NCBI RefSeq assembly: GCF_016612505.1
Contig: NZ_JAENRR010000006.1
Location: 105,898-169,897 of the forward strand
Length of the DNA: 64,000 nt
Direction: 5' to 3'
DNA from: Carboxylicivirga marina
Lineage (GTDB): Bacteria; Bacteroidota; Bacteroidia; Bacteroidales; Marinilabiliaceae
Shown in pieces: positions 1 through 9,668 of this stretch; positions within the stretch are counted from its first letter, which is position 1; each line of letters opens with the position of its first letter. The position numbers and the translations under genes are program-made. The notes under the pieces are model-generated. The model searched no databases. It was given only the letters and a program-made list of their open reading frames with translations, and had not been told where the DNA came from.

Positions 1-1026
1 GCCATCAACAGGGATATCTGTAATCAATTTTACATTGGTATAATAGTCACCACGTGCAGATGGTGTAAAACTAATGGGAATACTCTCTGTCTGGCCGGGA
101 GCTATCGTTATATTACCGCCATCGTATGCATACTCATCCTGTAACTCATCAAACTCCAGCCCATTGATGGTTACTGCTGTATTACCAAGGTTTTTTAAAT
201 CAAACGAATGCTGCTTTGTTGTTTCTGTAGGTATTTCACCAATATCTGAAAAATAAACAATGTCTAATTTTTCAGGTGTATATTGTAATATAGGCCTTGC
301 AGGGATATCCTCAAACTCAATGCGGACATCTGGTCTGCTATTCCATGGTCTCCCGCCCTCTTCATGTGTTCCAAAGGGTCTTGGAGAAACACCAAAATCT
401 CTGAAAGATAATAAGGGACCAAGATCATTTTCCCCCGTTGCTGTGAGGTAAAAATAGGAAGGTACAATATTAATCTGATCATTATCTACCCATGCAATTA
501 CTAAATTATCGGTGTTATTGTATTCAAAGGGGTAGGTTAAATCAATCTTTAACCATCCAGTTGGTGTGGATGTGGATATCTCACCCTTAAATACACGCGT
601 GAAATTTTCAGCAGGCAAAAGCCCCCTCTCAAGCTCAGTAGCTTTGGTGTGGCCCATATATATTTCAGTAGTATTCGACCAGTTTTCCTCACCAACTACA
701 TAATAATATAAACTCTTAATCCGTTTATTTCTTACGTTAATTTCACTTTGAAAATAAATGGTTTGAGATAGCGTACAATCAGAATGCTGGTTTAATGGTA
801 TCATCCCGTTGCTCCAACCTGAAAATTCACCAATTTCCACAAACGTACTTGTACTTTTTAATTGAGCCAGCGCTCCTGCCGGTTCACCCTCATAAATCTT
901 CGGTATAGGTTCCTCCTCTAATGAAGAATAAAAATCATAGTCCGTAGATTGAGCATTAGCGACAAGCCCTAATAGTATAAATGCAGAGATTGTACTAAAT
1001 AAATATTTTAATATTAATTTGCTCAT
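1..1026 (-). CDS. Secreted protein with HYDIN/choice-of-anchor-like domain, 3' end outside window
   Basis: Reading from the ATG at 1026, the frame stays open for 342 codons to the window edge, so the C-terminus is missing. The N-terminus is a Sec signal peptide ending near ANAQS (residue 24). Residues about 45-235 form a jelly-roll-like beta domain with the stretch NLVIAWVDN, which is common in secreted Bacteroidota adhesins and peptidases. Residues about 255-342 look like an ASPM/SPD-2/HYDIN immunoglobulin-like repeat (DLKNLGNTAVTI, then APGQTESIPISFTP). It follows the SusCD-associated lipoprotein genes on the same strand and is probably the exported partner of that locus. A peptidase or sorting domain could lie in the missing part, so no enzymatic role is claimed. 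Confidence 0.7.
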   Translation of the reverse strand, partial: MSKLILKYLFSTISAFILLGLVANAQSTDYDFYSSLEEEPIPKIYEGEPAGALAQLKSTSTFVEIGEFSGWSNGMIPLNQHSDCTLSQTIYFQSEINVRNKRIKSLYYYVVGEENWSNTTEIYMGHTKATELERGLLPAENFTRVFKGEISTSTPTGWLKIDLTYPFEYNNTDNLVIAWVDNDQINIVPSYFYLTATGENDLGPLLSFRDFGVSPRPFGTHEEGGRPWNSRPDVRIEFEDIPARPILQYTPEKLDIVYFSDIGEIPTETTKQHSFDLKNLGNTAVTINGLEFDELQDEYAYDGGNITIAPGQTESIPISFTPSARGDYYTNVKLITDIPVDG

Positions 1027-1166
1027 AGAATTTGCAATTAGTTTATCTGATTTGCTAAAATTACCTTAAGCCCATATATTTTTCAGTCCTAAAAAATTGT
1101 TAGGCAAAAAACTCCTGAACTTAAGGTGTGTGCATATTTCATTGCTTTTACCTGATAAGTAGTTTC

Positions 1167-1622
1167 TTAGTCAAGAGCAATATTGATGTCAACACTTTCT
1201 TCCGTCTTATTTCCAGCAAGGTCGCTAGTAATAAACGTAATAGTATAACTACCTGACAAACATATTGGCACAGCTTCTCCAAACAATTGCAAATCTTCTC
1301 TCATAGCTGATGTCAACTCCTCAGCCGTAAATAAAATGGCGTCACCACGGTTAACAGCCTCCCAAGGGCTCTCAAGTCCCTTTAGTACAGCACTCTTCTC
1401 TGCTCCATTATATGTCAATACTATTTCGCAATCTTTTAATGTTTCATTATCAAAAAATTGACCAGTAAACAATACCGGTTGACCAAATGTAAAGGTATCA
1501 CCTTCCAAAGGCTTCATAATTTCCATGGTTGGTGCTTCACTATCTCTTTCTTCTTTACCACATGCAACTATTACAATTGCCAATAGCATTAGGACTGATA
1601 ATTTTGAAATAATCTTATACAT
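1167..1622 (-). CDS. DUF4625-like lipoprotein
   Basis: This 151-residue lipoprotein has a type II signal peptide with lipobox IVACG (Cys21). The mature part carries motifs I associate with DUF4625: SEAPTMEIMKP, EGDTFTFGQPVLFTGQFFDNETL, and a C-terminal SDLAGNKTEESVDI strand. These suggest one or two immunoglobulin-like beta-sandwiches. Such small lipoproteins commonly sit downstream of SusC/SusD genes and are thought to be surface-exposed. It lies 22 bp downstream of the preceding lipoprotein gene and is presumably co-transcribed. No ligand can be deduced. Confidence 0.75.
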   Translation of the reverse strand: MYKIISKLSVLMLLAIVIVACGKEERDSEAPTMEIMKPLEGDTFTFGQPVLFTGQFFDNETLKDCEIVLTYNGAEKSAVLKGLESPWEAVNRGDAILFTAEELTSAMREDLQLFGEAVPICLSGSYTITFITSDLAGNKTEESVDINIALD

Positions 1623-1644
1623 GACTTCTATATTTATATTTTTG

Positions 1645-2655
1645 TTACTCTACTATTAATTGTTGCTTTATTGATTTTAGCTCACTCTCCAAAAGATTAA
1701 GTTTTGAAGGAGAGACATTGGTCAATTCAGGCGCCAAACCAAAAGATTCTGCTCCCGTATACAACTCCCAATTACTTTTAAACACGGCATCATACACTTG
1801 CATAGAGTCAGGACTGAAAAACCAGTAATCCAAATCTTCAATACTTCCAAAACAACTGTTAATTTCGCCAATCCCATCAGCTCCAAAACCAGGATTATAA
1901 AAGCTACCAATATACATGGTATCGCCTTCCAGTGCTTCATTAATGATAAACGGTTGCTTAGGTATACTGCAGACTGCAAGCTCATTATCAAAATGTATTT
2001 CAATGGGCAGAATTTCAAAATCAATTGATTTTTGAAACATACTTTCAAGATAAGCCTCCCAGGCTTCGGCACCATAGCTCCATAAATTATTAACAAGAAT
2101 CGTTGTATCTAAACTGCCTGCATCTGTTCTCAAAAAGGATTTCGTATTTCCAAAGAAATAGGACGATTCCTCTACATCATATTGCCCCATAAAGGCATCC
2201 TGAGAGAAGTTACAAAACTTCATCAGCTCCAATGTGTACTCGTTATCAAATTCAGCAAGATCATCTTCCTGTGGTGCAATGGTAAAAGTTGCGTAGGTGC
2301 CTGCCTCAGTAACCCCTTCAAAAAGGCCACGAACAGTAAATTCGCCTAATACCTCTCCTGCTGGAATCGTTACCAAATCATCTACTATCTCATATTCTCG
2401 CCCTTCTATTGCTTCATCTAAAGTTTGTGCCCTAACTACTTCAATCGAATAATGACGATCATAGTCTACAGCTGAAGTAGTACCAATTGAAATATTCATC
2501 TCAGGATTATTGTCCCTTACTGACAGTTCTCCCCAGGGTGTAACAAAATGAACCAGACTTGGACCATCGTACACAGTGGTCTCTGTTTCTTTACATGCCA
2601 ATAATATGAGCAGGATGCCAAAAAATACTGTAAGCTTATTTATATATCTATTCAT
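1645..2655 (-). CDS. SusD-downstream lipoprotein (DUF4843/Calx-beta-like)
   Basis: This is a lipoprotein of about 336 residues. The frame is open from 2715, but that part overlaps the susD end. The ATG at 2655 (MMNRYINKL) gives a clean lipoprotein signal with lipobox LLACK; the ATG at 2670, just after the susD stop, is the alternative. The N-terminal domain (about 40-140) has a Calx-beta or DUF4843 look: a GREYEI segment, IPAGEVLGEFTVRG, and ATFTIAPQED. The C-terminal half is not recognised. Its place directly after susD suggests a surface accessory glycan- or peptide-binding protein, like SusE/F in position though not recognisably in sequence. Confidence 0.7.
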   Translation of the reverse strand: MNRYINKLTVFFGILLILLACKETETTVYDGPSLVHFVTPWGELSVRDNNPEMNISIGTTSAVDYDRHYSIEVVRAQTLDEAIEGREYEIVDDLVTIPAGEVLGEFTVRGLFEGVTEAGTYATFTIAPQEDDLAEFDNEYTLELMKFCNFSQDAFMGQYDVEESSYFFGNTKSFLRTDAGSLDTTILVNNLWSYGAEAWEAYLESMFQKSIDFEILPIEIHFDNELAVCSIPKQPFIINEALEGDTMYIGSFYNPGFGADGIGEINSCFGSIEDLDYWFFSPDSMQVYDAVFKSNWELYTGAESFGLAPELTNVSPSKLNLLESELKSIKQQLIVE

Positions 2656-2671
2656 CATCGTTAAATCCATT

Positions 2672-4117
2672 TTAATTTTCGTAGCCTTCGTTTTGCTCAA
2701 TCTCACTGTTTCCATTTAGCTCGCTGGTTGGGATTGGCCATACCCAGCGGAAATCACCCGTAGCTATTCTAAGATCATTGGCAGCGGATGTATTCTCCTG
2801 TGGAACACGCTCAAAGCCCAAACCTGAGCGCTTTAAATCGTGGTAGTAAAAGCCTTCATAAATCAGCTCCTTAATACGTTCTTCCGCAATTAATTCTTTT
2901 AAATCATCCCCTTTTTCAATAACACCAGGATTAGGATAAAGACGATAATCAAGAAGGGAATTCAAGGCAATGGCAGCATCTTTATCCATATCTTTCATGG
3001 CATAGGCTTCGGCACGAATAAGATACATCTCTGCCAGTCGCATTGGTTTCGGCATATTTAAACCAGCCCTAAATGGTGGTAATTCCGGATTATAAGGGAA
3101 CTTATTAACAAGATAACCACTCCAGCCAAATGCAGTGGCAGATTCTTTAAAATAAGTATAAAACCTTATGTCCGTCACCTGATTATATAGATTCAATAAC
3201 CAGTTAGCTGGAATATAATCCGGGTATGGCAGACTCGTTTCATAATTTCTGTTTAAGAAGTTGTAACCCGGTGCATCACCTTTATCGGTATCAGTGTACC
3301 CTACCTTCCAAATAATCTCATTCCCCGAATCATGGGTCCACATATTAATAAAGGCATTGCCACCTAGAAGTCTACAACCACTATTGTTAATCACGTCTTC
3401 TGAATAATTAATGGCCCCATCGTAATCTCTCATATCAAGTGAGATACGCGCCAATAAACCGTTGGCAAAATGCCTGGTAAAGAACTCTGTATCTGATTGA
3501 GGATTATTTGGCAATAGCTCAACAGCTGCTTCCAAATCACTCTTGATAGCTGCATAAACGGTGCTTACAGCATCACGCGTTGGCTGACTAATAACATTTT
3601 CAGTCATATAAGGCACACCTAAATCAGTAGCGGCCGTATTAAGGTCATAGGCCTTGGCAAAGAACTTGACCAGGTTATAATGAAATAAGGCCCTTCCTAC
3701 TAAGGCTTCTCCTTTAATACGCTCAAGATTGGCTTTCTCACCTTCGATACCATCAATGTTATTGATAATCTTGTTGGTCAGGTAAATACCACTATAGTGG
3801 TTACCCCACAAACCACCTATCTCACCAATACCCGGCTGTATGTTCCAGGCATACATGTTTCCCATCTGATTTGAAAAGTCAGATGTAGCGAGTGTGGCAT
3901 CGGTCATTATATCAGTTAACACCGTCAGGGTTTTACCATAGGATGAGCCGGACTTAAACGTTGAGTACATGCCATACAGAAGTGTTTGCGCATCATCCTC
4001 ATCCTTAAGTATTTCACTTTCTTCGGTACTACTATGCGGTTTTAAATCGAAGAAATCTTCGCACGAAACCAGCACTAGTGACGCAAATAACAGGTGTATT
4101 ATAAATATCTTCTTCAT
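2672..4117 (-). CDS. SusD/RagB-family outer-membrane nutrient-binding lipoprotein
   Basis: This 481-residue lipoprotein has lipobox LVSCE (Cys19) followed by the family opening DFFDLKPHSSTEES. TPR-type helices run through the body. Typical C-terminal SusD motifs are present: PMRLAEMYLIRAEAYA near residue 360, a LIAEERIKELIYEGFYYHDLKRSG block, and the ending RWVWPIPTSELNGN..IEQNEGY. SusD proteins cap the SusC transporter and deliver substrate to it. The start lies 20 bp downstream of the susC stop, so the two are translationally close. The substrate cannot be inferred, because no glycoside hydrolase, sulfatase or peptidase gene lies within the visible part of the locus. Confidence 0.95.
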   Translation of the reverse strand: MKKIFIIHLLFASLVLVSCEDFFDLKPHSSTEESEILKDEDDAQTLLYGMYSTFKSGSSYGKTLTVLTDIMTDATLATSDFSNQMGNMYAWNIQPGIGEIGGLWGNHYSGIYLTNKIINNIDGIEGEKANLERIKGEALVGRALFHYNLVKFFAKAYDLNTAATDLGVPYMTENVISQPTRDAVSTVYAAIKSDLEAAVELLPNNPQSDTEFFTRHFANGLLARISLDMRDYDGAINYSEDVINNSGCRLLGGNAFINMWTHDSGNEIIWKVGYTDTDKGDAPGYNFLNRNYETSLPYPDYIPANWLLNLYNQVTDIRFYTYFKESATAFGWSGYLVNKFPYNPELPPFRAGLNMPKPMRLAEMYLIRAEAYAMKDMDKDAAIALNSLLDYRLYPNPGVIEKGDDLKELIAEERIKELIYEGFYYHDLKRSGLGFERVPQENTSAANDLRIATGDFRWVWPIPTSELNGNSEIEQNEGYEN

Positions 4118-4137
4118 TTCTACTTCTTTTTCTCTTA

Positions 4138-7100
4138 TTAAAATCCTAAATCAATACCGAACATGATTTTCCTTGCATGCGGGTACATATTTACTTCTGC
4201 AACACCATAATATTCAGGATCAATACCCGAATAACCAGTCCACGTTAACAGATTCTGCCCTTGAGCATAAATGCGAGCATTTCTAAATACTTTTGTTCGC
4301 TTTAACAACTTAGAATTAAAGCTGTAGGCCAGTGTTAAATTCTTTAAGCGCAAAAACGATGCATCTTCAAGTAAACGCGTATCAAACTGATTATCCTGAT
4401 ACTTTGGATGTGGATTAACGGCGACATCGCCAGGTTCCTGCCAATAGTTAAGCATTTCTGCTGTTTGATTATAGGCGGCAAACATACCCTGTGATTCAAT
4501 AAAATAACGGGTGTTATTGATTAACCACTTATCAGCCATCCAGGTAAAAAAGGCGCTTAATTGAAGATTCCTGTAGCTTAAAGTACCGGTAAAACCTCCT
4601 TGTAAAGGAGGTAGGTAACTTTTTCCTTCCTGAACAACCCGATAGCTATCACTGTACATATTGCTGACTTCCCCATCAGCCGTATACCAGAGTCCTTTGC
4701 CTGTTGAAGCATCTACACCAGCCCATTCTGTCATGTAGTAGGTGCCCCTGCGCTCACCCTCTTTGATAATCGTATTGCCCTGGTCTATCTCATCTATATC
4801 ACCATAAAGCTCAATAATGTTACTAACATTATAGGCCATGTTGGCATTGACATTAAGTCTAAAGTCTTGTGTAGACAAAAGAGTCGCATCCACCTCGACT
4901 TCAATACCACTATTACTTAAGGATCCTGCATTCTCCATACGGCCACCAACACCACTTGTTAAAGAGTAGGGGATAAAGAATAACATGTCACTCGTCGTTT
5001 CCCTGTAAAAATCAGCTTTTAGCCTATATTTACGAAAGAAACTCATTTCAAAAGCCACATTAGCTTTCAACACTTTTTCCCAGGTCAGATCGTCGTTAGC
5101 ATACTGTAAAAAAACAGCGGCACCATTATTTAAATAGGAACCATAAGAGTATAATCCCTGATGGGTATAATTACCAATATTATAGTTACCTGTTTCTCCT
5201 ATACTCGCCCTTATTTTTAACTGGTCGATCCAATCAATGCCTTTAATAAAGCTTTCTTCCTGCATATTCCATCCAAGCCCAAAAGACCAGAATGTACCCC
5301 AGCGATTGTTTTTACCAAAACGCGATGAACCATCCCGGCGAATAGAAACATCAACCAGGTATTTATACTTGTAATTGTAAGCGGTATTGGCAAAGAACGA
5401 AGCGACGGTATAATCTGAATAGCCACCTCCCCAGCTTCCTGCTTCACTGGCCACACTTAAAACAGATAATTTTTCGGACGGTACATTATAGGCTGAAACA
5501 CTAAAACTCTGCGAATTATTGATGATCGCTTCCTGACCTATGAGAAAGTTAAAGTCATGAACATCATTTAGGTTGAGCTTATAGTTCAAGGTATTGGTGG
5601 GTGTTAATCGGAAGTTTCGTGACATGCTCCTGCTGACTTCTCCATTATAGGCAGCTCCCCATTCTGATTCGGGACTTAAGAAGCCATCAGCGGTGCCATC
5701 GGAGAAATCGACCCCCCAGTTTGTTTTAAACTTTAAATTTTCAGCTAAATCAACATCTAAAAACAGACCGCCTACTATCTTGAAACGATCGTTAGAATCA
5801 TCGTTTAACATGAGCTGCTCAATAGGGTTGGCCCAGGGAAGTCCCTCCTGGTTAAAGCTACCATCCACATTGTAAGCACGCAGATAGGGATTCAACAAAC
5901 GTGCGGAGAAAATTGGGTTATAAACATTGGTTCCAGAGGAAACGGTATGATTAAAAGTCTCGTAGCCTAAAGTGAAATTCACACCCAAATTAACCTTATC
6001 GGATAACTTGTTATCAAGATTTAATCGAAAGGTATAACGCTCAAAATCACTTCTATACTGAATACCTTCCTCACTATAATAACCACCTGAAATATAGTAT
6101 TTACTTCTTGCATTACCGCCCCTTGCCGAAAGCTCATGGGACTGTGTAATGGCATCACGCAGTACCACATCCAGCCAGTTGGTATTGACCTTTAGTCGGT
6201 CAAATTTTTCTTTATCAGTATAATCCTGCAGCCCTAGTTCTTCTTCATATTGTATTTTCTGAGCCGAAGTCATCATATCAAAATTATCGTTGGCAATCTG
6301 ATTAGAACCATATTGCCCACGGTATTGAATCATGGCTCTTTCTGAATCTTTACCACGCTTGGTAGTAATAACAATAACCCCGTTAGATGCCCTACTACCA
6401 TATAACGAAGTAGCTGTCGCATCTTTCAATATCGACATATTCTCAATGTCATTCTGGTTTAAGGCACTAAACTGCCCGGCTGTAATGGGTATGCCATCCA
6501 TAATATAAAGAGGACTGTTACCAGAGCTTAAGGAGCTCAAACCGCGAATACGCACTGTTGAAGGCGCTCCCGGTGCTCCCGAAGACCCCACACTCAACAC
6601 ACCAGGTGCATTACCTTGTAGTATTTGATCAAAACTGGCAACGGGTACCTGTTCTATTTTCTTAGCATCAACCACTTCAACCGATCCGGTATAAGTACCC
6701 TTTTTCTTAATACCATAACCGGTTACAACAACTTCGTCAAGGTCTGTTGCTTCAGTTTTTAAAACAATATTAATGGTCGTTTCCTCCTTTAGTTGAACCT
6801 CCTGTGGTTCAAACCCGATAAACGAAAACACTAAAATGCCAGCACTTTCTGGTACTGTGATATTATAACTACCATCAACCATCGTAATGGTACCCACACT
6901 TGTACCTTTGATATAAACAGTCACTCCCGGGATAGGCTCCCCATTTTCGTCACGTACGCTACCAGTAATAGCTCTTTCCTCTTGCTGTTTAGCAACTACA
7001 ACAGACGACTTAAGGGATTCAGCCTTACGCTGAATTGCATAAACCCCATTCTTAAGTTTAAAAGTGAGTCCTTTATCAGCCAATATCTCATTTAATACGT

Positions 7101-7380
7101 CCTCAATATCCCCTTCTGCATTGACATCAATATTCGAAAATGATTCTACATCTTCGTTACTGAATACAAATACAAAATCAGTTTTTGACTGTATTTTCCA
7201 AAACAATTCTGCTAAGGTGATGTTCCGCTCCCTGATCTTCACCTTGTTATCCTGCGAATAAACACTTGCAGATACCTGTAGCATTCCGATTAATAATAAT
7301 ATAAAAGACAGTTTCATAATCCTGTACAGTTTTAACATCTTTCGCCTCTCCAGAAAGATGTTTTCTCCATTTTTCTTCAT
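4138..7380 (-). CDS. SusC/RagA TonB-dependent transporter with STN signalling domain
   Basis: This is a large outer-membrane transporter, about 1080 residues from the ATG at 7380 (MKKNGEN); the frame is open 14 codons further upstream. In order it shows a long signal peptide ending near SVYSQ, an STN domain of about 50 residues (AELFWKIQSKTDFVFVFS through GLTFKLKNGVYAI), a carboxypeptidase-D-like regulatory domain (ITGSVRDENGEPIPGVTV), a TonB-box-like DEVVVTGYG, a plug with IRGLSSLSSGNSPLYIMDGIPI, and the barrel ending in KIMFGIDLGF. The STN domain is the part that contacts a FecR-type anti-sigma factor, so this transporter should report its own substrate to the sigma/FecR pair encoded upstream. 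Two hairpins lie in the 5' region at 7410-7463. Confidence 0.96.
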   Translation of the reverse strand: MKKNGENIFLERRKMLKLYRIMKLSFILLLIGMLQVSASVYSQDNKVKIRERNITLAELFWKIQSKTDFVFVFSNEDVESFSNIDVNAEGDIEDVLNEILADKGLTFKLKNGVYAIQRKAESLKSSVVVAKQQEERAITGSVRDENGEPIPGVTVYIKGTSVGTITMVDGSYNITVPESAGILVFSFIGFEPQEVQLKEETTINIVLKTEATDLDEVVVTGYGIKKKGTYTGSVEVVDAKKIEQVPVASFDQILQGNAPGVLSVGSSGAPGAPSTVRIRGLSSLSSGNSPLYIMDGIPITAGQFSALNQNDIENMSILKDATATSLYGSRASNGVIVITTKRGKDSERAMIQYRGQYGSNQIANDNFDMMTSAQKIQYEEELGLQDYTDKEKFDRLKVNTNWLDVVLRDAITQSHELSARGGNARSKYYISGGYYSEEGIQYRSDFERYTFRLNLDNKLSDKVNLGVNFTLGYETFNHTVSSGTNVYNPIFSARLLNPYLRAYNVDGSFNQEGLPWANPIEQLMLNDDSNDRFKIVGGLFLDVDLAENLKFKTNWGVDFSDGTADGFLSPESEWGAAYNGEVSRSMSRNFRLTPTNTLNYKLNLNDVHDFNFLIGQEAIINNSQSFSVSAYNVPSEKLSVLSVASEAGSWGGGYSDYTVASFFANTAYNYKYKYLVDVSIRRDGSSRFGKNNRWGTFWSFGLGWNMQEESFIKGIDWIDQLKIRASIGETGNYNIGNYTHQGLYSYGSYLNNGAAVFLQYANDDLTWEKVLKANVAFEMSFFRKYRLKADFYRETTSDMLFFIPYSLTSGVGGRMENAGSLSNSGIEVEVDATLLSTQDFRLNVNANMAYNVSNIIELYGDIDEIDQGNTIIKEGERRGTYYMTEWAGVDASTGKGLWYTADGEVSNMYSDSYRVVQEGKSYLPPLQGGFTGTLSYRNLQLSAFFTWMADKWLINNTRYFIESQGMFAAYNQTAEMLNYWQEPGDVAVNPHPKYQDNQFDTRLLEDASFLRLKNLTLAYSFNSKLLKRTKVFRNARIYAQGQNLLTWTGYSGIDPEYYGVAEVNMYPHARKIMFGIDLGF

Positions 7381-7409
7381 ATTTTTGAAATTGATTATTT
7401 TAACGAATG

Positions 7410-7463
7410 AGCTGAGCTCCAATCAGCTTACGATAACAGGGGATAGTACCAATATTCCCTGTT
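7410..7463 (-). promoter_or_regulatory. Two hairpins in the susC leader
   Basis: Between fecR and susC there are two inverted repeats. AGCTGA/TCAGCT lies at 7410-7415 and 7423-7428. A longer one at 7435-7463 has AACAGGG and CCCTGTT arms with an inner ATA/TAT and a 7-nt loop. Neither is followed by a U-run on the minus strand, so they are more likely mRNA processing or stabilising structures, or a protein site, than terminators. They sit 30-83 nt upstream of the chosen susC start. Confidence 0.35.
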
Positions 7464-7490
7464 TTCATTTATTTTGTACATTTCTGTTTC

Positions 7491-8654
7491 TTAGTCTATC
7501 GATTTAATGGCAATGTTATCTTCAAATATTTCAAATTTTACTTTATTAGTTGCTTCTAGTATTTCTAACATTTCTTCTATCGAATCATAACGCATGGTGT
7601 ACAATGAAAAGCGTTTGTTCTTCATATTCGCATTCTGATAGAAAATATTGAGTTGGTACCACCTTGACAGATCTTTCATAATCGTTTCCAGAGGTGTATT
7701 GTTATAGACAAATTTACCATCCTTCCAGGCTGCGAATAGCTTAGCATCCACATTGCTAATGGCTATCTTCTTATCATTCAGCCCAATGACTGCTTGCTGA
7801 TCAGGTGATAGTATAACGCTCTCACGCTTCGAATCCAAAGCAATACACCCTTCAACAAGTGTAATCACATCAGATGATTCATCTTCATAACAACGAACAT
7901 TAAATTCAGTACCTAACACTTTTACTCGTTTGTCGTTAAAATGCACAAAAAATGATTTTTCTGTATCTTTCGCCACTTCGAAAAACACCTCCCCTTTTAC
8001 GTATACTTCACGAGTGTTCTCAACAAATCGTTCTGGATAGCGCAATTGCGATTCAGCATTCATCCACACCTTGGTACCATCTTCAAGCGTTAGTTTAAAC
8101 TCACTTCCTCTTGGAGTTACCATGGTATTATAACGTAACTTTTCTATATGCCCGGTATTACTGCTAGTGTAATTGGCCCCGAGGGAATCCAGTTTAATAT
8201 GGGTTCCTGATTTTAAAAGATCAATCAAGGTATCTGCACTTGCAATTCCCACAGTACTACCATCATGCAAGGTAAGTACCGCTTTAGCTTCACCTGGCTT
8301 CACCTTATAGCCTTCAACATATTCCCCTTGCAGGCCTGCATCATCACTTAATATGTAGACACTAAAAAACAACACAAGCGGAACTAATACAGCTGCCGCA
8401 TAAAACAACCACCATCCTATCTTCCGTTGGGGGCGCAAATGCGCCTCCATCTTATTCCAAGCTTCAGCTGCATCGAATTCATCATTTAATAAACTCTGCT
8501 CAATAAGATTTTGCTTGTCAATTATTCTTCCAAACAACCGTTGATTATCACCAATCTTTAGCCATTCCTCCAGCTCTTGCCTATCCCTATGGGTCAATTC
8601 ATCACGAAGGTAACCGATAATTAAGTTTGATATCTTTTCGTTATTTGTATTCAT
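7491..8654 (-). CDS. FecR-family anti-sigma factor
   Basis: This 387-residue inner-membrane protein starts at the ATG at 8654 (MNTNNEKISN). The frame is open further upstream, through a poly-A tract on the coding strand that is unlikely to be translated. The N-terminal cytoplasmic anti-sigma segment (about 1-85) is followed by one membrane helix, WWLFYAAAVLVPLVLFFSVYIL. The periplasmic FecR domain then contains VTPRGSEFKLTLEDGTKVWMNAESQLRYPE and VLGTEFNVRCY. The C-terminal STN-like domain contains DLSRWYQLNIFYQN. Together with the sigma factor and STN-bearing SusC it forms a trans-envelope signalling relay. About 430 bp separate it from the sigma gene, which is unusual for this pair. Confidence 0.93.
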   Translation of the reverse strand: MNTNNEKISNLIIGYLRDELTHRDRQELEEWLKIGDNQRLFGRIIDKQNLIEQSLLNDEFDAAEAWNKMEAHLRPQRKIGWWLFYAAAVLVPLVLFFSVYILSDDAGLQGEYVEGYKVKPGEAKAVLTLHDGSTVGIASADTLIDLLKSGTHIKLDSLGANYTSSNTGHIEKLRYNTMVTPRGSEFKLTLEDGTKVWMNAESQLRYPERFVENTREVYVKGEVFFEVAKDTEKSFFVHFNDKRVKVLGTEFNVRCYEDESSDVITLVEGCIALDSKRESVILSPDQQAVIGLNDKKIAISNVDAKLFAAWKDGKFVYNNTPLETIMKDLSRWYQLNIFYQNANMKNKRFSLYTMRYDSIEEMLEILEATNKVKFEIFEDNIAIKSID

Positions 8655-9084
8655 CCAATTAATGTTATTCACCCCCCTAAACACGGAATTCAATAATGTG
8701 GGTGACACTTTTTTTTTTTTTTTATACAAAAACACATGTGACAAACACACTACCGTGTCATACAATCATTTAACAAGTCAAATACTTGAAATAATTCAAA
8801 GGAAGAACATTGGGATATGGATAAGGGCGGAAATTTCCTGAATAAAGTTGTGCACTTTTTCGCGACCTGCAAAAATTAACGTTAATACTTTGGATAGTAC
8901 CCCCCTTAAAACAGCCAGTTTCAACGAACTCTGAGCAACTTTTTTTAAAAAAATCTCCCAATAACTCATGTTAATTGAATAGCACAGACAAGAACGCAAC
9001 TATAATTACCTAACAAATAAACACATAACACTGACCACACCATAAGAACATACTAGGACATTTTAACAAAATCAAGATCTGCAT
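8655..9084. other. Intergenic gap between sigma and fecR genes with long T tract
   Basis: These 430 bases hold no convincing gene; short minus-strand frames at 8770-8999 have no family features. The gap contains a run of 15 T at 8709-8723 (poly-A on the coding strand), about 55 bp upstream of the fecR start. No clear TAnnTTTG promoter box was found on the minus strand, so a separate fecR promoter is not supported by sequence alone. Confidence 0.5.
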
Positions 9085-9657
9085 TTATCCAAACAGAATA
9101 ACTAAAACCCAACGCATGCCACCTAGTTTTTCTCGTAGACTTTTGTATGCGCGTTTTTTCATGGTTTTAATAGTATTGACCGACACCTTTAGTTCCTCAG
9201 CAATCTCAATATTGGTTAAGCCATTCATTGAGTGTATAACTACCTCGCGTGCTTGTGGCGATAAATGCTTAATAGCTTTATGAACCTCAGCATATACCAT
9301 TGTTTCAATTTCATATTCATCGGCAGTATCATGGCACTGAACATCGGGAAACACATCTTTGGTATGCTCATTGACCTTTGCGTTGCGAATAGCATTTAAA
9401 CAGCTGTTTCGAACACAAGTAAATAAATAACTACGTAATGCTCCAACGTTGGAAAAATCTGTATGACTATTCCATATTGATAAAAACACATCCTGTACAA
9501 CATCCGCACTACTTACTGAATCTTTTAGGTACTTGTATGCAAAAGAACATAGAGGTGTATAAAACTCTTCAAACATCTCTTTGAAGGCTTGACTATTACC
9601 CGATTTTATTCTTTGTATGTTGTTGAACTTATAGATAGTTGACAATCTCCCCCCCAT
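9085..9657 (-). CDS. ECF RNA polymerase sigma factor (FecI-like, Bacteroidota type)
   Basis: This 190-residue sigma-70 family factor has region 2 at about residues 25-90 (FYTPLCSFAYKYLKD, SADVVQDVFLSIW, RSYLFTCVRNSCLN). Region 4 lies at about 125-180 (LSPQAREVVIHSMNGLTNIEIAEELKVS and the helix-turn-helix VNTIKTMKKRAYKSL). It should drive transcription of the SusCD locus when released by the neighbouring FecR protein. The start is uncertain. The ATG at 9657 is followed directly by seven G, which resembles a ribosome site, and the in-frame TTG at 9645 is a possible alternative. A good promoter lies only a few bases upstream, which would leave almost no leader for the ATG. Confidence 0.92.
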   Translation of the reverse strand: MGGRLSTIYKFNNIQRIKSGNSQAFKEMFEEFYTPLCSFAYKYLKDSVSSADVVQDVFLSIWNSHTDFSNVGALRSYLFTCVRNSCLNAIRNAKVNEHTKDVFPDVQCHDTADEYEIETMVYAEVHKAIKHLSPQAREVVIHSMNGLTNIEIAEELKVSVNTIKTMKKRAYKSLREKLGGMRWVLVILFG

Positions 9658-9668
9658 TACATCGCGGA

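Noticed and set aside
8770..8999. Two short minus-strand frames between fecR and the sigma gene
   Set aside because: Both overlap each other in different frames, show no protein features and fall in A+T-rich intergenic sequence.
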